Assembly (NCBI RefSeq): GCF_001273775.1
Contig: NZ_CP011801.1
Location: 1,652,001-1,716,000 of the forward strand
Source: Nitrospira moscoviensis
Lineage (GTDB): Bacteria > Nitrospirota > Nitrospiria > Nitrospirales > Nitrospiraceae
DNA length: 64,000 bases
Reading direction: 5' to 3'
Every line of letters starts with the position of its first letter. Position 1 is the stretch's first letter. The position numbers and the translations under genes are program-made. This document shows positions 46,118-54,538 of the stretch, one piece after another. The notes under the pieces are model-generated. The model worked only from the letters and a program-made list of their open reading frames with translations, had not been told where the DNA came from and made no database searches.

Positions 46118-47188
46118 CTAGCTCAAAGTAAATACCTTTGCCATTGCGGCATGACGATGGTCCACGCCAAGATCCTGGTAAATCCTTTCAACATGCTTGT
46201 GCACCGTGCGGACGCTGATATTGAGAATATCCGCGATCTCCGGATTCGATTTGCCTCGCGCTACCCAGCCAAGGACTTCTGTCCTCCGCTTGTTCAGTCC
46301 GAGTGCTCGAATGGCATTGATTTCGACGCCGCGCGATTGTTTTTCGAGCGATAGCAGTATTTCACCGCCTTCTGAGAGTTTGCGTGCAAAAACCGAGCCT
46401 CCTAAACCATGGACATCCAGCGGTAGACGGGCCGCAGCAATGCTGCTTTCTGCACTTACTTGTCGCGGGCGAAGCCATTCGCGCATGGAGTCGGATAAAA
46501 ACTCTATACGGGTCGGATGAAGTAACCCATATTCCCGACATAATGTCCGGGCCGCTTCAGTCTGCCATCTGATCTGCCCACTCACGGTTACGGCCATAAT
46601 GGGCTGTTGCACAGTCTCTAGTGCCGCCTGCCGGGACGCCGCTTCCTTTCGCGCAGAACTATAAATGCGAGCGTTCTCGATCGCCTGCACCACATGAGGG
46701 CGGATGAGATCGAGGGTTGTTCGCTCTGATTCTGAGAAATCTCTCTTCCACCGATGAGAAGTCAGAGTGATGAGTGTTTTTCGGCGAGACGTCAACGCGG
46801 TGGAAAGATGATATCGGATTCGAAATGGCAAGTAAAACTCATTGTGCAGGGCGCAGTGCTGGAATTGTCCCAGGGGGATGAAATCGGTGACTTTTTTGGG
46901 GCGGCCGTCGCCGGTCCTTTCGAAATAGGGAACCACGGGGTTCTCTTCCGCATGTCTTGCCAGGATGCTGAATCCGTCAGGAATCATCTGCACCGATGAG
47001 GGAGCCCATTTTGCTATGGCCTGTTTCCGCTCTGTACAGATCTCGTTATAAGCGTGGATATCGCCAGGAACGATTCGCCCTACAGATGTGACGAGATAGT
47101 CGGGAAATTCACTGTGAGGTCGCAAGGCATAGCTGTCGCGGATGAAGTCCAGCAGCCTTCGTAGTTCACGGCTACTTAAGCGCGCCAT
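46118..47188 (-). CDS. LuxR-type transcriptional regulator (tandem copy B)
   Basis: A 356-residue paralogue of copy A with the same layout: N-terminal domain (LRRLLDFIRDSYAL, RTGDGRPKKVTDFIPLGQF, LHNEFYLPFRIRYHL, LIRPHVVQAIENARIY) and C-terminal helix-turn-helix (NKRRTEVLGWVARGKSNPEIADILNISVRTVHKHVERIYQDLGVDHRHAA). Both lack a receiver domain, so the signal is probably a ligand or protein contact. The ATG at 47188 follows GAGG. It is divergent from the large surface-protein gene, with a palindrome between them. It lies 53 bp upstream of copy A, probably one transcript. Confidence 0.88.
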   Translation of the reverse strand: MARLSSRELRRLLDFIRDSYALRPHSEFPDYLVTSVGRIVPGDIHAYNEICTERKQAIAKWAPSSVQMIPDGFSILARHAEENPVVPYFERTGDGRPKKVTDFIPLGQFQHCALHNEFYLPFRIRYHLSTALTSRRKTLITLTSHRWKRDFSESERTTLDLIRPHVVQAIENARIYSSARKEAASRQAALETVQQPIMAVTVSGQIRWQTEAARTLCREYGLLHPTRIEFLSDSMREWLRPRQVSAESSIAAARLPLDVHGLGGSVFARKLSEGGEILLSLEKQSRGVEINAIRALGLNKRRTEVLGWVARGKSNPEIADILNISVRTVHKHVERIYQDLGVDHRHAAMAKVFTLS

Positions 47189-47255
47189 TGCTGCCTCGCC
47201 GAGGCTTTTTAACACCGGACTTGTACACGGGAGGCACGCCCGCAGTCAAATTATG

Positions 47256-47275
47256 AATACGCATGGATGCGTATT
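47256..47275. promoter_or_regulatory. Perfect 20-bp palindrome in the LuxR-surface protein gap
   Basis: AATACGCAT and its exact reverse complement ATGCGTATT are separated by GG (47256-47275). Size and symmetry match a LuxR-family dimer site, and it lies between a LuxR-type gene and a divergent target candidate. A pair of direct repeats (GGTAATGG at 47295 and 47316, 21 bp apart) follows on the side of the surface-protein gene. The rest of the 47189-47430 gap shows no gene. Confidence 0.55.
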
Positions 47276-47430
47276 GGACCTTTGGAGGGAATGCGGTAAT
47301 GGGACCAGGTTAGCAGGTAATGGACAGGATTCTTTAAGCATGGCGAGGCGCCATGTCAGTGGATCGTTTTAGATTGTCAAAACATTTGCTTGGGCAGTTC
47401 CGAAATTGGGCGCAGCCATAGGGGGCAATC

Positions 47431-50400
47431 ATGAGAGGAACCGGTGCATGCATTGGACTGCTTGCTGGACTGCTTCTACTCTTCAATAGCTCGCTGCCTG
47501 GTGAGGCCAGCGTCACGACTGGTCTTCCGCCGGTAACCCCGCCACCCAGCCTTTCTAAGCCATTGGTCGCCACGATGCTCAAGGCCCCGATGAGCTTCGA
47601 AGCCAATCAAGGCCAAACCGATCCCCGCGTGAACTTCATCGCCCGTGGCAGCGGTTACACCATGTTCATTACGCCCACGGAAGCGGTCATGGTGTTGCAG
47701 CAATGGACGACAGCGGATGACGGAAAAGAGATCGGAGTGCTCACTCAACCGCCGTCCCACAAGCGGAGTGTATTACGGATGAAATTAGACGGTTCTGACC
47801 GGACCGCTACTGTCGAAGGCAGCGATAAGCTACCCGGCATCGTGAACTATTTCATCGGCAATGACCCTACCAAGTGGCGGACCAAGATTCCGACGTACGC
47901 CAAGGTGAGCTATAAGGAGGTTTATCCCGGTATCGACGTTACTTACTACGGCAACCAAGGTCGGTTGGAGTATGACTTTATCGTTGCACCTGGCGTGGAT
48001 CCTAAGCAGATCAGGATCGTCTTCGAAGGTGCCTCAGACGTCCGAGTGAAGGATGACGGTAGCCTGTCACTGTTCACCGCACTCGGAGAAATGAAACTTC
48101 AGAAGCCGGTTGTCTATCAGCTGACAGAGAGCGGTCACAAGCAAGCGATTGCAGGGCACTACATTCTGGGCGAGGCTAAAAACGACGTCCGGATAGCTTT
48201 AGCAGAATATGACCGTTCAAAGGCCGTTGTTATTGATCCTGTGTTGGACTATCTCACGTATCTTGGCGGCCGGTATGTCGATTTTAACTCTTCTATCGCA
48301 GTTGATACTCAGGGCAATGCGTATGTGACTGGTACGACAGGCTCATTAGACTTTCCTGTTACAGCGTCAGCATATGATTCGACATTCAACAAGTATCCTG
48401 CTTGTCCTAACCCACCGCCGACAGACACAAGATGTTTCGATCCTGCGCTTACTCTAAACATGAATACGGACTACTTTGTCGCAAAGGTCAACGCATCGGG
48501 CACAGCCCTCATTTACTCCACTTACCTAGGCGGCACTGGCCCTGAATTGCTGATACCGAAAGTGGTTGTTGATGCTACGGGCCATGCCTATGTTGCAGGC
48601 GAAACCCGGTCTGCTGATTATCCTGTTACCTCTGGAGCGTTCCAAACAACAGCACACCATTCACCCACCTGCGTGTCGCCGAGCAACTGCAGCGCAGACG
48701 GAGTCATCACTAAGCTGGACCCCTCAGGCAGCGGCCTCGTTTACTCGACCTATTTTGGCGGCAACAGCGGTGATGGAATTACCGCTATCGCCGTGGATAG
48801 CACCGGCAACGCTTATGTGACCGGCGATTTTCGGTCGACAGACATTCCCATCACGCCAGGAGCCTTCTCGTCTACACCCCTCGGCGGTTATGTGGCCAAG
48901 CTTAATGCTGCCGGCAGTGCCGTTGTATGGGGCACGCGTCTTGGTATCGCAGGGAGCGGATTCCAAGAGGGCCGCGGTATTACTCTTGATGCGGCCGGAA
49001 ACGTCATAGTCACGGGTGGGGCGCAATCGGCCATTATGCCTTTAGTAAACCCGGTCCAGTCCTCGTACGGTGGTAATTCGGATGCCTTCTTGTGGAAGTT
49101 CAATCCGACCGGCACCGCGCTGTTGTTTTCTACCTATCTTGGTGGGTCGGGAACGGATTGGGGCTACGGTGTTACCGTAGATAGCGCTGACAACATCTAT
49201 GTCACGGGTTATACGCAATCGACAAATTTCCTCGTTACGTCTAGCTCTTACGACCCCACTCATAATGGTAGTAGCGATATTTTCGTTACCAAGTTAAGCC
49301 CGGGCGGAGCTCCGATAATCTATTCGACTTTTATCGGGGGGAGCGGGTCGGATGAAAACCGAGGAAACATTGTCGTTGATGTCGCAGGGAACGTGTATGT
49401 TGCAGCGGACACAAATTCTTCGGATTTCCCGCTCACAAACCCTTTAGATACGACACGCGTCAGCGGCGAGATTGCGATTGTAAAGCTCAACGCCGGCGGT
49501 ACTGGTCTTCTCTACTCGACTTTCCTAGGTGGCAGCGGCAATGATTTCAGACCCTATATCGCTCTGGGCCCATCGGGCTCACTCTTCCTCACTGCTACAG
49601 CAGGGTCTAACAACATGCCAGTCACGCCAGGCGTTTTTCAGCCGGCGACAGCCGGGTTTGAAGACATCTTTATCGCAAAAATAACGGACAAACCCATTGC
49701 CAACGCCGGCCCTGATCAATCCGTCCCCGAAGGGACACTGGTCACTTTGGATGGTAGCGGTTCGATGGGTGGATCGCTGACGTACCAATGGACTCAAGTT
49801 GCCGGTCCGCCTGTGTCACTGGGCAGCCCCACGACCGCCCATCCCACGTTCCCGGCCCCGCACGTGCCCGCCGCGGGCGCGACCGTCACGTTGCAGTTGA
49901 TCGTCTGCGAAGGCACCAGCAGCAACTGTAGCGACCCCGATGCCGTCAACGTGCATATCACCAATGTGAACCAACCGCCGGTGTCCCAGGCGGGCCCGGA
50001 TCAGACCGTGCAGGAAGGGAGTCCGGTGCAGTTGGATGGCAGCGCGAGCTTCGATCCGGACATCGAACCGCTCACCTATACCTGGCTGCAGCTCTTTGGG
50101 CCACCGGTCACGTTGGCGAATCCATTGACGGCCACCCCCTCCTTTACCGCTCCCTCGGTGGGGACGTCAGGGACCCAGGTGGACTTTGAATTGATTGTGA
50201 CCGATCCCCATGGGCTGAACCACTCGGACTATGTGTCGATCTTCGTCACCAACGTCAATCAAGTGCCGACGGCGAATGCGGGACCCGATCAAACCAAGAA
50301 CGAACAGACACTCGTCACGTTAGACGGCAGCGCGAGCCACGACCCGGATCTCGATCCCTTGAGCTATAACTGGGTGCAAACGGGTGGCCCGCTCGTGGTC

Positions 50401-50931
50401 GTAACCGGGGCCAACACCGTCAATCCCACCTTTACCGCGCCCGATGTCGGAGCGGGCGGGGCACTCCTCACCTTCCAACTCACGGTGCATGACGGGCACG
50501 CGGCCAGTGCGCCCGATACCGTGCAGGTGGCGGTGGTGAACGTGAATGATCCACCGGTCTGTAGCCTGGCACACGCGAGTCCCTCACTTCTCTGGCCGCC
50601 GAACCACACGATGAGCCAGATCAGCATCCAAGGCGTCACGGATCCGAACAACCACAGCCTGACGATCACCTATACCGCGGTGACGCAGGATGAGCCGGTG
50701 AACGGGGTGGGCGATGGCGATACAAGCCCCGATGCCGTCGTAGCCGGCAACTCCATCCTGCTCCGAGCGGAGCGCGCCGGGACGGGTAATGGCCGCGTCT
50801 ACGTCGTGCACTTTACGGCGACGGATACGGAAGGGGCGCATTGCAGCGGGACGGTGCGCGTGAGTGTGCCGCACAGCAAGAAGGACCCGGCCGTCGAAGG
50901 GTCGCAGCTTTACAACTCCTTCGGACCGTAG
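47431..50931 (+). CDS. Large secreted SBBP beta-propeller/PKD-repeat protein
   Basis: A 1166-residue exported protein. Signal peptide at about 1-27; an N-terminal domain (about 49-270, APMSFEANQGQTDPRVNFIARGSG) that usually precedes SBBP repeats. Seven SBBP blades run from about 272 to 750, each with a YSTYLGG-like strand and a D-xx-GNAYVTG-like strand, enough for one seven-bladed propeller. Three PKD/REJ-like domains follow (ANAGPDQSVPEG, SQAGPDQTVQEG, ANAGPDQTKNEQ), then a C-terminal LLWPPNHTM domain. No anchor or sorting tail is visible. The first two-thirds are clearly less GC-rich than the PKD part, suggesting a mosaic gene. Probably surface adhesion; substrate unknown. Confidence 0.85.
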   Translation: MRGTGACIGLLAGLLLLFNSSLPGEASVTTGLPPVTPPPSLSKPLVATMLKAPMSFEANQGQTDPRVNFIARGSGYTMFITPTEAVMVLQQWTTADDGKEIGVLTQPPSHKRSVLRMKLDGSDRTATVEGSDKLPGIVNYFIGNDPTKWRTKIPTYAKVSYKEVYPGIDVTYYGNQGRLEYDFIVAPGVDPKQIRIVFEGASDVRVKDDGSLSLFTALGEMKLQKPVVYQLTESGHKQAIAGHYILGEAKNDVRIALAEYDRSKAVVIDPVLDYLTYLGGRYVDFNSSIAVDTQGNAYVTGTTGSLDFPVTASAYDSTFNKYPACPNPPPTDTRCFDPALTLNMNTDYFVAKVNASGTALIYSTYLGGTGPELLIPKVVVDATGHAYVAGETRSADYPVTSGAFQTTAHHSPTCVSPSNCSADGVITKLDPSGSGLVYSTYFGGNSGDGITAIAVDSTGNAYVTGDFRSTDIPITPGAFSSTPLGGYVAKLNAAGSAVVWGTRLGIAGSGFQEGRGITLDAAGNVIVTGGAQSAIMPLVNPVQSSYGGNSDAFLWKFNPTGTALLFSTYLGGSGTDWGYGVTVDSADNIYVTGYTQSTNFLVTSSSYDPTHNGSSDIFVTKLSPGGAPIIYSTFIGGSGSDENRGNIVVDVAGNVYVAADTNSSDFPLTNPLDTTRVSGEIAIVKLNAGGTGLLYSTFLGGSGNDFRPYIALGPSGSLFLTATAGSNNMPVTPGVFQPATAGFEDIFIAKITDKPIANAGPDQSVPEGTLVTLDGSGSMGGSLTYQWTQVAGPPVSLGSPTTAHPTFPAPHVPAAGATVTLQLIVCEGTSSNCSDPDAVNVHITNVNQPPVSQAGPDQTVQEGSPVQLDGSASFDPDIEPLTYTWLQLFGPPVTLANPLTATPSFTAPSVGTSGTQVDFELIVTDPHGLNHSDYVSIFVTNVNQVPTANAGPDQTKNEQTLVTLDGSASHDPDLDPLSYNWVQTGGPLVVVTGANTVNPTFTAPDVGAGGALLTFQLTVHDGHAASAPDTVQVAVVNVNDPPVCSLAHASPSLLWPPNHTMSQISIQGVTDPNNHSLTITYTAVTQDEPVNGVGDGDTSPDAVVAGNSILLRAERAGTGNGRVYVVHFTATDTEGAHCSGTVRVSVPHSKKDPAVEGSQLYNSFGP

Positions 50932-50946
50932 TTAGATCGTGAAGAG

Positions 50947-50973
50947 AGAGGGGCTCCGACAAGGAGCCCCTCT
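50947..50973 (+). terminator. Rho-independent-like terminator of the SBBP/PKD gene
   Basis: AGAGGGGCTCC (50947-50957) and GGAGCCCCTCT (50963-50973) form a perfect 11-bp stem with a five-base loop, 16 bp after the stop codon. A pyrimidine-rich stretch with TTCTTTTTTC comes about 20 bp later. Confidence 0.8.
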
Positions 50974-51038
50974 ACTGTCTCGCTCGGCTCATCTTCTTTT
51001 TTCAGACTTATCGTGCCCCGAACAGCGCAGCTCGCTCA

Positions 51039-51173
51039 AGCCACCCCGTCGCGCCCGCCGGCGTCGGCGTCTACAATCCCGCCTTCGACGTCATCCCCGC
51101 GGAGCTGATCACCGCCATCATCACGGAGCGGGGGGTGTTCAAGCCGGGGGAGCTGGCTGCGCTAGCGTACTGA
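51039..51173 (+). pseudogene. mtnA 3'-end remnant (second copy)
   Basis: Positions 51039-51152 match 44638-44751 in the intact mtnA at about 107 of 114 bases. Read in the mtnA frame it encodes [19 protein letters not shown] onward to [13 protein letters not shown], then TGA at 51171-51173. The rest of the gene is absent and no start exists. The differences include amino-acid changes and a different tail, so this is the end of another mtnA allele rather than a fresh copy. The gap from 50932 to 51239 holds this remnant and a terminator only. Confidence 0.85.
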
Positions 51174-51239
51174 CATGCAAGGTCATTACCTGGAGACTAT
51201 AGTAGTAGTAGTCACATCGATCAGACCAAAGAGGCGGTC

Positions 51240-51560
51240 ATGAAACGAGCAGCGGTTTCGACGGTCAAGGCGACGTTCAGCGCCTGCCTGGCCAAGGTGA
51301 AGGCGGGCGAAGAACTATTGGTGATGGAGCGCGGGAAGCCCGTGGCCAAGTTGGTACCAATACCGAAAGAAACTGGAGTCGAGGAGGACCGCGCACTGGT
51401 GCGTGATTTGGCTCGCGCGGGCCTGGTTCGAGTCGGGACCGGGAAGTTGCCGGCGGGTTTTTGGAAGATGGCCAGACCGCGGGATAAAAAGGGGCGTGCA
51501 GTGGCGGTCCTGCTGGCTTCGAGAAACGGCTCGGCGCGAAGGTTTCACCGTCCTTCCTAA
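51240..51560 (+). CDS. Phd/YefM-type antitoxin-like protein
   Basis: A 106-residue protein whose first 45 residues (AAVSTVKATFSACLAKVKAGEELLVMERGKPVAKLVPIP) are a typical Phd/YefM DNA-binding fold. The later LPAGFWKMARPRDKKGRAVAVLL resembles antitoxins that precede a VapC toxin. No VapC-like PIN-domain gene follows; the last 15 residues look atypical, so the operon may have been cut here. The neighbour is a convergent MazF-like gene 30 bp away. Confidence 0.78.
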   Translation: MKRAAVSTVKATFSACLAKVKAGEELLVMERGKPVAKLVPIPKETGVEEDRALVRDLARAGLVRVGTGKLPAGFWKMARPRDKKGRAVAVLLASRNGSARRFHRPS

Positions 51561-51590
51561 GCTCTGAGTACAGCTACAGCGGGCCCTTGA

Positions 51591-51929
51591 TCAGAGGAGC
51601 GCGTGAAGTTTGCTCAGGGTTTCAGCTACGACGTTGGACGAGGCGCTTCCCTTCTTGATGGCCCGCCAGGCTTTCCAATCAAGACTCTTTACCTGATCCG
51701 CCAGTACCAGGCTTTTGTGGTCCGGTTCGTCGGTTACCACGACCTCGAAGGGATATCCCTCCTTCTGGCTCGTCATGGGGCAACAGATCATCAAACCGCT
51801 TGCGCGATTGTAGTTGGCCGGTGACAGTACCAGAGCCGGTCGATGTCCGGCTTGCTCATGACCTGCTTGTGGGGTGAACTGCAACCACACAATGTCTCCT
51901 CTGTCCGGGACGTACGTATGCCGCTTCAT
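51591..51929 (-). CDS. PemK/MazF-family toxin-like endoribonuclease
   Basis: A 112-residue protein: VPDRGDIVWLQFTPQAGHEQAGHRPALVLSPANYN is the MazF/PemK N-terminal signature, followed by GLMICCPMTSQKEGYPFEV and LADQVKSLDWKAW. MazF enzymes cut mRNA at short motifs. No MazE-like antitoxin is visible upstream on the minus strand (51930-52102), where only a short frame ending in a stop is found. It may be orphaned, or neutralised in trans. The ATG at 51929 was preferred over a GTG at 51953. Confidence 0.82.
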   Translation of the reverse strand: MKRHTYVPDRGDIVWLQFTPQAGHEQAGHRPALVLSPANYNRASGLMICCPMTSQKEGYPFEVVVTDEPDHKSLVLADQVKSLDWKAWRAIKKGSASSNVVAETLSKLHALL

Positions 51930-52020
51930 CACCAAGCGTATCCCGGCCGGCACAAGTCGACGACGAGGCCGGTCTCTTCAGGGCTTGGCGTGTTGCCTGA
52001 GCACCGTCACAGCGGCGCGG

Positions 52021-52049
52021 TTGCAAGCCGGATAGGAGGTCCCTATAAT
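52021..52049 (+). promoter_or_regulatory. Sigma70-type promoter for ndk
   Basis: TTGCAA (52021-52026), a 17-bp spacer and a perfect TATAAT (52044-52049) lie about 55 bp before the ndk ATG. This is one of the clearest promoters in the window. Confidence 0.72.
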
Positions 52050-52102
52050 GCGCGCGACTCTTCAATTCATCCTTTAACTGTGCGGAGGGAACCGTAGAGA
52101 CA

Positions 52103-52522
52103 ATGAGCGAACGAACGTTAGCGATCATCAAGCCGGATGCGGTAAAGAAAAATGCCATCGGCGACATCGTCAGCCGCTATGAGAAGGCGGGCTTGAAGCC
52201 GGTGGCGATGAAACTGATGCACATGTCGAAGCGGACGGCGGAGGGATTTTACGCTGTCCATAAAGCCAGGCCGTTTTTCGACAGTCTCTGCTCGTTCATG
52301 TCGTCCGGTCCTTCGCTCGTACTGGTCCTCCAGGGTGACAACGCGATCAAAAAGAATCGGGATCTGATGGGCGCGACCGATCCGGCGAAAGCCGACGCCG
52401 GGACCATTCGCAAAGTCCATGGGACCAACATCGAGTTCAACGCCGTGCACGGGTCCGATTCTCCGGAGACGGCGGCGTTCGAGATCGGCTACTTCTTTCC
52501 CGGCATGGAAATCTTCGGTTGA
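52103..52522 (+). CDS. ndk: Nucleoside diphosphate kinase
   Basis: Transfers the gamma phosphate between nucleoside triphosphates and diphosphates through a phosphohistidine. The sequence starts [27 protein letters not shown]. The catalytic His116 lies in [21 protein letters not shown]. The length of 139 residues is normal. It is preceded by a good promoter and is probably monocistronic, as a repeat follows the stop. Confidence 0.96.
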   Translation: MSERTLAIIKPDAVKKNAIGDIVSRYEKAGLKPVAMKLMHMSKRTAEGFYAVHKARPFFDSLCSFMSSGPSLVLVLQGDNAIKKNRDLMGATDPAKADAGTIRKVHGTNIEFNAVHGSDSPETAAFEIGYFFPGMEIFG

Positions 52523-52550
52523 CGGGACGCGGTCACGTTATTCCTCCGTT

Positions 52551-52632
52551 GCCCTGAGCTTGTCGAAGGCTGCTGCTCGATACGAGACCATCAGGCTTCG
52601 ATGGCTTCACGCTTCGACAGGCTCAGCGTGAG
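52551..52632. repeat. REP-like inverted pair (CCTGAGCxTGTCGAAG type)
   Basis: CCTGAGCTTGTCGAAGG at about 52553-52569 and, inverted, CTTCGACAGGCTCAGC at about 52612-52627 form the two arms of a widespread bacterial extragenic palindrome. The pair lies between ndk and the lipoprotein gene and could fold as a hairpin. Confidence 0.75.
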
Positions 52633-52637
52633 AGGAT

Positions 52638-54077
52638 ATGTGGTTCCTGGACTTGATTGCCGCACCTCGGAGGGCGGTGAGACGGTTGCTCTTCTCCCAT
52701 GTCATTCGGATAGTCGGGAACGCCACCCTATTGAGCCTGTGCCTTCTGTCCTCCTGCACCTCTCCGACCTTCCAAATTCCTGCTCTTTCTCAGTCTGATC
52801 AAGTTCCACTGGGAGATCCAGCCCGTGATGCGCAGGCGCGCTTGCTGGCTGAGGCGCATCGGGCTTTCGCACAGGCACGGTATCCCACGGCCGTCTTATT
52901 TTTCACGCGATTTATCGAGCGTGCGCCGGATTCTCGCCATGCCGCTGAAGCCCGTTGGTGGCTGGGGCAGGCGCACGAGCAATTGGGCGATTACGCCGCC
53001 GCAATGCAGGAGTACCGGATCGTGGCGGCGGGTGCCCTCTCGGCGCGAGCGAATAGCAGGGAGTATGAGACGCAGGCGCTTCGGAGACTCGACGAACTAC
53101 GGGGACGGCAGGCCGCCGATCGCACCAGCGGCAGACGCCCGGTTGCCGTGCGCCTGCCGGCAGCCTCTCTTCCCGCGGAATCGGCGATCACCGCGTGGCT
53201 TCGCGATCTGTCATCGGCCGGGGTCACGGCCCTCGTGATCGATGCGGATCCTTTGCCGGCGACCGAGCGGGAACGGCGCCCTCTTCAGCGCGCCAAACAA
53301 GTGATTGCTGAGGCGCATCAGCTCGGGCTCCTCGTCTGGATGACGTTCGATGTGCATCGACCGCAGGGGATCGGTGTGCGGCCGGATTGGCTGAGCGTCA
53401 CATCCAACGGGGCCGCGTCGGCCTCGACTCCCGATGTGACCAACATCGGCTATCAGGCGTACCTTGAGAAAGTCCTTCGCGAGTTGCTGGACACCGGATG
53501 CGATGGGATTTTCGTACCGGCGCGGCCCACTGATGGATTTGCCGCCGAGTTCTCCGAGGGCGGGTTTCGCGCCTTCGCCGCTTCCTTTGAGCCGAGCCTT
53601 TCTCCGCAAGACCTGTTCTCTCCCGGTCCATCCTCGGACGGCTCGCCGTCGGACCGGACTGTGTGGTATTGGCGCTGGGTAGGTTGGAAAGCGGCTTCCT
53701 ATGCGAAGTTTTTGGTGAGCCTTGCCGCGGTGCTGCGGGCCGGCGGCACACCGCGCGCGCTTCTTCTGGAAGTCCACCAAGAGACGTTGTTGAATCCGCT
53801 CGAGGGGTTGGAGCGTTATGGAGAAGACGTCGTGGAATTGGTGCGGCGGACGGGCGGGACGATCATCGTCAGGCGCGAGGCCGCCGACGGGGAAGTCCTT
53901 ATCGAAAAACTCGGGCAGCAACTAGGTGCCCCCGATCGGCTCTGGACGGAAATTCTTCCTAGAGCCAGCGGCGATCCGTTCTCGGCCGCGTCGTTGAGAC
54001 TACTTTTAGGAGAGCAGGATGAAGCCGGCCGGCGGTCGCTGCTGATCGCACCTCAGCTCGTTCCCGCCGTTCCTTGA
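52638..54077 (+). CDS. Lipoprotein with TPR-like and GH-like (GHL10/PgaB-type) domains
   Basis: A 479-residue exported lipoprotein: hydrophobic signal ending in the lipobox LLSSC at about residue 39. A TPR-like segment follows (AHRAFAQARYPTAVLFFTRFIERAPDSRHAAEARWWLGQAHEQLGDYAAAM), then a TIM-barrel-like domain (VTALVIDADPLP, AKQVIAEAHQLGLLVWMTFDVHRPQG, RPDWLSVTSNG, YLEKVLRELLDTGCDGIFV). The second part resembles the GHL10/PgaB C-terminal hydrolase family that cleaves partly deacetylated amino-sugar polymers. Substrate and activity are not shown. Confidence 0.7.
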   Translation: MWFLDLIAAPRRAVRRLLFSHVIRIVGNATLLSLCLLSSCTSPTFQIPALSQSDQVPLGDPARDAQARLLAEAHRAFAQARYPTAVLFFTRFIERAPDSRHAAEARWWLGQAHEQLGDYAAAMQEYRIVAAGALSARANSREYETQALRRLDELRGRQAADRTSGRRPVAVRLPAASLPAESAITAWLRDLSSAGVTALVIDADPLPATERERRPLQRAKQVIAEAHQLGLLVWMTFDVHRPQGIGVRPDWLSVTSNGAASASTPDVTNIGYQAYLEKVLRELLDTGCDGIFVPARPTDGFAAEFSEGGFRAFAASFEPSLSPQDLFSPGPSSDGSPSDRTVWYWRWVGWKAASYAKFLVSLAAVLRAGGTPRALLLEVHQETLLNPLEGLERYGEDVVELVRRTGGTIIVRREAADGEVLIEKLGQQLGAPDRLWTEILPRASGDPFSAASLRLLLGEQDEAGRRSLLIAPQLVPAVP

Positions 54078-54148
54078 CAAAGCCGGTCGAGGCCCACTAT
54101 GATCCGTCCGCGTTGAGTGCGACGCGCTGATCATCATATGAGGAGCCT

Positions 54149-54538
54149 ATGATCCCTTCCGAGTTGCGGTATCACAAAGAACATGAATGGGTTCGCCTGA
54201 ACGGCAGGCAGGCCACCATCGGCATCAGCCATTTTGCGCAGGATGCGCTGGGCGACATCGTGTTTTTGGATCTTCCGAAAGCCGGCACGGCGGTCAAGGC
54301 CGGCCAGCAAATCGGGGAAGTGGAATCGACGAAGACCACCTCGACCATCTATACGCCGGTCAGCGGGACGATCTCGAGCATCAACACAGATCTCAAAGAC
54401 CATCCGGAGGTCGTCAACTCCGACCCCTATGGCAAGGGCTGGATCGCCGTCATCGAATTGTCCAATCCGAGCGAGGTGGACGGGTTGATGTCCGCCGCCC
54501 AGTACGAGCAGTTTCTCGCCAGCCAGAAGAAAGGTTAA
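54149..54538 (+). CDS. gcvH: Glycine cleavage system H protein
   Basis: Lipoyl carrier shuttling the aminomethyl group between the P, T and L proteins. MIPSELRYHKEHEWVRLNG and the lipoylation site Lys62 in EVESTKTTSTIYTPVSG are clear; length is 129 residues. The L protein-like lpdA follows 54 bp later. P and T proteins are not in the window. Confidence 0.95.
   Translation: MIPSELRYHKEHEWVRLNGRQATIGISHFAQDALGDIVFLDLPKAGTAVKAGQQIGEVESTKTTSTIYTPVSGTISSINTDLKDHPEVVNSDPYGKGWIAVIELSNPSEVDGLMSAAQYEQFLASQKKG

Noticed and set aside
50939..51202. Open frame after the SBBP/PKD gene as a new gene
   Set aside because: It runs through a terminator hairpin and the mtnA remnant in a wrong frame, and its Arg/His-rich product is typical of out-of-frame GC-rich DNA.
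51560..51600. Frameshifted end of the Phd-like antitoxin continuing into a VapC-like toxin
   Set aside because: Reading the +1 frame past 51520 gives no PIN-domain motif, and the MazF-like gene on the other strand occupies the following DNA.
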